DNA of 64,000 nt. Origin: Lepidodermella squamata. Taxonomy: Eukaryota > Gastrotricha. How positions within the stretch are numbered: the first letter of the stretch is position 1; each line of letters starts with the position of its first letter. The DNA lies in contig JBLDXI010000028.1 of the NCBI GenBank assembly GCA_047495785.1, positions 1,612,001-1,676,000 on the forward strand. Direction: 5' to 3'. The notes under the pieces were generated by a model, which was not told the DNA's origin, did no database searches, and saw only the letters and a list, made by a program, of their open reading frames with translations. Below are positions 60,828 through 64,000 of the stretch, one piece after another. Both the position numbers and the translations under genes were made by a program.

Positions 60828-62693
60828 ATGACAGAGAGTCGCTTTGCCTAATACTTGTGGGAAGTGAGAATATCATTGTGATTTTCAATGATTCGATGAG
60901 AAGTTCATGGGCAATAAAGCTGAAAGGCGATGTAATGTTCATCGTAACTTATTTATTTAATTTATTTATTTAAAAGCTATTACACCCAAGAGAGGGAAGC
61001 TTGACAAAGTGTAAGGAAAACTTATTCCTTATGTGAATTCCAATATGCAGCGAGCAATCCTATCTTTCATTTTGCAATGCGAGAGAGAAGCGACAGCAGC
61101 TGGAGCAAAACACTGCGGCTTCGTCATTGTAATTCATGATAAAGGCAATCCTTCTTTATTATTTTTCTTGCTTTTCAATTATCACCATTGTTATTCGTAT
61201 ACTAAAGCAGCATGGGAAGTCAGTATAAACAGCTGTCTAAGGGTTTAAAACCGAGTCGTGTAGGAGAGGAAAGGCGAGCATGAGCGGCGAGGGGCTGTGC
61301 TAAAGAAAGAGGAACGACAGGCGAGAAATATCAGTTTGCAAATGCGGCACCATCAAATATCACGAGGAAAGCACAAAACAGCGCAGCTTCCCCATTGTAA
61401 TCATCTGGATAATTTCTGCTTTAGAAGGGTGGAGGTGGTGCAGAAAATGATAATAGACGAGATGGCTCTCTCATAAGATCACCGTGCGATATTGGATCCT
61501 CTTCCGAGTTCCGAGTATGGAGAAACTTGTTTGCTGTATTATTTGCCAAAATATCTAGTGATTTCGAGCGAAGCGAGACAATTTTGAAGATTATCATTTT
61601 ATCTCCTAAAACACGTTCGAAACCTCTCAAAATTGACTAAAAAGCATTTATTTTCTAGTCCGGTCTGGCCGAGCTGGGCGATGAAGCTTGCAAACGCTAA
61701 CGCATACTTTTGGGTATTAGCTTTCTGGGTATTAGCTGTAAATTGGCTGGTCATCGGGATAGCCGATTGCCCACGAGATGCATTTTGAAAGCCTTAATAC
61801 TCGGAGCAGAGTGAGCACACAACAATGTCCAAGATGGTTCATTGTGAGATATAAAGAGATATAAAGAAAAATCAGCACCAGAAGAAAATATCACCCTAAT
61901 TCTTCTACCGAAAGCATTAATTTAGTTTCGTTATCTGAATTCACGCTTTCAGTAGATAAATGACTACATTTTTGTGGATGAATTAGGGCGATTTTGGGCA
62001 TGAATTCAGGTAAATGTTGAAAATTCATGAAAATTTGGATTCTCACAGTATATGGAGCGAGTCCACCTCCCATCTTCGCTCCCGTCCCCTTACAACCGCG
62101 TAAGCGCGTTACACACAGGGCCGTAATTGAGGGATTTCTCAAGCTAAAAGTCCGATTTTTCATCACCCAAATTAGGGTAAATTTTTTATGGTGAGCTTTA
62201 TTTTCAGTAAAATATGTCACCGAGGCTTAGCGGGTGATGGTCGATCACGGCGGATCGAATGGTACCGACCCCAATGAGGCGAGGTGAGCTTGGGTAAAAT
62301 AAAAAATTAAGAAGCCGCGATGAATGATGAGCCGCAGTATATTCCAGCCGCTGCTTGGGAGCTTACATCTACAACCCGGCGCCATAGAGGTACGCATGTC
62401 TGCCGGTATCTCGAGAGCCTGCAGCATGGCAGAAAGATCAGACTTGGCCTTACAAGTAGTGATTGTGGTTGATGTGGTATTCAGCGGAGTAGTGGGGAGT
62501 AGGGGGCTCAGGTTTATTCACAATACCCAGTGGCGGTGTCGAAGTCGATCTTGTTAAATGCAACCTGAATGAGCACATTGTTAAACGGATTGCTAAACTG
62601 TTCAATAACTTACTCTACAGAGGTGTGTTTTTATATATTTTTATTAATTCTTCACTCGAAAATTAAAATTGATGGAATGAAAAAAAGAAGACA
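60828..62693. other. Non-coding interval between PAN-domain copies 2 and 3
   Basis: No gene could be supported on either strand; small frames overlap. An AT-rich (TTTA)n patch lies at about 60945-60975. From about 62465 the DNA matches the upstream region of copy 1. Confidence 0.45.
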
Positions 62694-62715
62694 ATAGCTC
62701 ATCGATTTTTCTAAT
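62694..62715 (+). promoter_or_regulatory. Conserved far-upstream motif of PAN-domain gene copy 3
   Basis: The 20-mer ATAGCTCATCGATTTTTCTA lies 1249 bp before the ATG of copy 3. Removing the 959-bp insertion at 62864-63822 restores the distance to 290 bp, as in copies 1 and 2. Confidence 0.5.
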
Positions 62716-62863
62716 TGCGCAGCTGAAACAAGTGAAGAGAAAATTCTCGCTATCATTGAGATGGTTGTTTGCATAAAAATTGGCCTATGGATAGACAAGA
62801 ATATGAATAACTTCAGTAAACTCAACAAATTGCACTCAAGTGACACCTGCTTGAAGATGCCAT

Positions 62864-63822
62864 TATATTATCTACGGAAGGCATGAAGGGTATAAGGGTT
62901 TAAAATCGCGATTTTAAAAAAGGCGATTTTAAACCCATATACCCTTCATGCCTTCCGTGCTTTCCGTGTGTTATCCGGGTCGTATCGTAAAACTTTCAGG
63001 GTTACTAGTATTGTATGGCACACTCTCACTGAATTTCTATTGCTTTTATTTGAAATTAAAAGATCCAACTTAAAAAAATCCTGAAATTTGTGTCTTGCTC
63101 ATTTTTTCCTCGCATTTTTCGTTTTGCGAGTTTTTGGTTCGTTTTTCACATCGAATTTCCCGCATTTCTCGCATGCTGCTACTGAATCACAAATTTGGGC
63201 AGTCCGACGCAAGATGGTTCTGCTCGGTTGGCTTCGGATGGCTATTGCGACTGTCAAACGACCCTTCAACGCCTCAGTTTGCAGAGTGCTTTCAAACTCG
63301 ATTGACGAAATCCGGTCTTGAACGAAAGGCTGCTATTTGCCATGGTGTCAGGAATCGCTCGATTTTCGAACCATGCCGTTCTGTATCTTCTTGCATTTCT
63401 GGGATCCAATGCTGCCTGAGCTCTCTTTGATTTCATCGAAAGCTGGCCGAATTTTGCTTGATCCCGCGACATCCTGGACGAATTCTGCCTTTTGTCGCGA
63501 ATTTCCGGACGAATTCTGCCCAAATTTCGCGAAATTCTGGACGAGTTCTGCCCGATTTTCACGAGCTCATGGCCAAATGCTGTTCGACGGGGGTGAATGC
63601 TGCCCGATTTGATACCGGTCGCGCGCTTTTTCTTCCGGAGTTCTGCCCAATTTTCACCCCATGTGATTTTGTGATTTTCAATAAAATCGTTTTGAAGTGT
63701 TGCTTGAACTTTTTTGAGTTTCTCTTGTGTGTTTGACAAGTGGGGACCCTGCTTGGTAGAAGGTTTTATGAGTTTATAATTCGGCTATTAAGAAGGCATA
63801 TTTTAGAATACGATCCGGATAA
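62864..63822 (-). mobile_element. Helentron/DINE-like non-autonomous element in the copy 3 promoter
   Basis: Read on the minus strand, the insert begins TTATCCGGATCGTAT (63822-63808), has a degenerate tandem repeat of about 35 bp built on GGACGAATTCTGCC (plus-strand wording, about 63470-63560), then the inverted copy of the start (62985-62971), then a stem-loop (62958-62874), and ends about 10 bp later. Subterminal inverted repeats, an internal minisatellite and a hairpin close to the 3' end are the plan of Helentron-related DINE/HINE elements. The ends are set by comparison with copy 1, where GCC-like sequence runs straight into CGATAAAAATAGC. No transposase. A 157-codon frame inside (63266-63739) has no ATG. 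Confidence 0.55.
62874..62958. repeat. Hairpin with 36-bp arms
   Basis: Arms 62874-62909 and 62923-62958 are reverse complements with one mismatch; the loop is 13 nt. The arm begins ACGGAAGGCATGAAGGGTAT. It is taken as the terminal stem-loop of the element at 62864-63822. Confidence 0.85.
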
Positions 63823-63942
63823 CGATAAAAATAGCTTCTTTGCCTAAAAAACCAAACCATTTTCGCGATTATTATACATTCAGTCATTTTCTTAAATTCT
63901 CATCTTAATTTCGGTCTAATTCTATCTTCTATTACCGTGAAA

Positions 63943-64000
63943 ATGCTATCCAAGTTGGCTCTTTTTGCTGCTATCGTCGCGTCAGTCAGTAAGCTTCGTT
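63943..64000 (+). CDS. PAN/Apple-like secreted protein, copy 3, exon 1 only (cut by window end)
   Basis: ATG 63943 opens MLSKLALFAAIVASV, ending at 63988 with the donor A/GTAAGC, exactly as in copies 1 and 2. The preceding 120 bp match their promoters, but the TATA box is weakened to CCTAAAAAACC. Exons 2 and 3 lie beyond the window. Confidence 0.85.
   Translation, partial: MLSKLALFAAIVASVSKLR

Noticed and set aside
63266-63739. 157-codon minus-strand frame with internal repeats
   Set aside because: It lacks an ATG and its repeats are a translation of the minisatellite inside the inserted element.
1-64000. CRISPR arrays, bacterial operons or rRNA genes
   Set aside because: Introns, animal retroelements and secreted animal domains show a eukaryotic genome; the direct repeats seen are transposon or duplication products. 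No tRNA or rRNA was recognised by eye, though a covariance-model scan would be needed to exclude tRNAs.

Overview
The window is nuclear DNA of an animal with short introns (50-103 nt, GT-AG), animal-type transposons and secreted multi-domain proteins. I cannot name the phylum. The intron size and the very tight same-strand gene spacing would suit a compact invertebrate genome.

The dominant content is a cluster of pentameric ligand-gated ion channel (Cys-loop receptor, pLGIC) genes. I count 20 intact single-exon copies of about 374-400 residues, one copy cut by the left window edge, one copy broken by a 55-nt deletion, one short M3-M4 fragment, and a 417-bp unit carrying a gene 3' end that is repeated three times. 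Every intact copy has a signal peptide, an FPFD Cys-loop with exactly 13 residues between its cysteines, a W-x-P-x5-N motif, a nicotinic-like pre-M1 stretch (RR.P.FY..NL.LP), M1-M4, and an M3-M4 loop of only about 20-35 residues. The extracellular domains share extra cysteines not found in ordinary nicotinic receptors, and they lack the loop B Trp and the loop C vicinal Cys pair of the acetylcholine site. By sequence I sort them into groups A (2.1, 8.7, 19.4 kb), B (window start, 3.4, 10.1, 20.9 kb), C (22.4 and 39.6 kb plus the triplicated fragment), D (24.3, 26.2, 27.8 broken, 34.5 kb), E (37.7, 40.8, 43.7, 45.2, 54.8 kb), F (42.3, 46.7 kb), G (47.9 kb) and H (33.4 kb).

Layout: 0-5 kb holds B-type ends, DNA-transposon and LINE remnants, and an A-B pair. 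5.7-7.8 kb is a four-exon secreted carboxylesterase. 8.6-23.7 kb is a tandem duplication of an A-B-C block. The second copy is compact (4.4 kb). The first is swollen to about 10.7 kb by insertions, and its C gene is reduced to a triplicated 3' fragment inside nested inverted-repeat elements. 24-28.9 kb holds D-type genes, followed by an almost complete RTE-type LINE (29.0-32.3 kb). 33-49 kb holds nine more intact receptors in both orientations. 49-53 kb carries three secreted cysteine-repeat proteins around a 574-bp foldback repeat. 53.6-54.8 kb is a three-exon gene joining a signal peptide, a Sushi domain and ankyrin repeats, starting 32 bp after a receptor stop codon. 58-64 kb holds three tandem copies of a small secreted PAN/Apple-like two-domain gene; the first has a frameshift, and the third has a Helentron/DINE-like element in its promoter and runs off the window.

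The single-exon receptors sit beside intron-containing genes and show sharp blocks of identity between paralogues, mostly over the membrane half. This suggests a rapidly turning-over receptor array homogenised by gene conversion. A chemosensory role, as for the nicotinic-derived chemotactile receptors of cephalopods, is my inference and not something the sequence proves.
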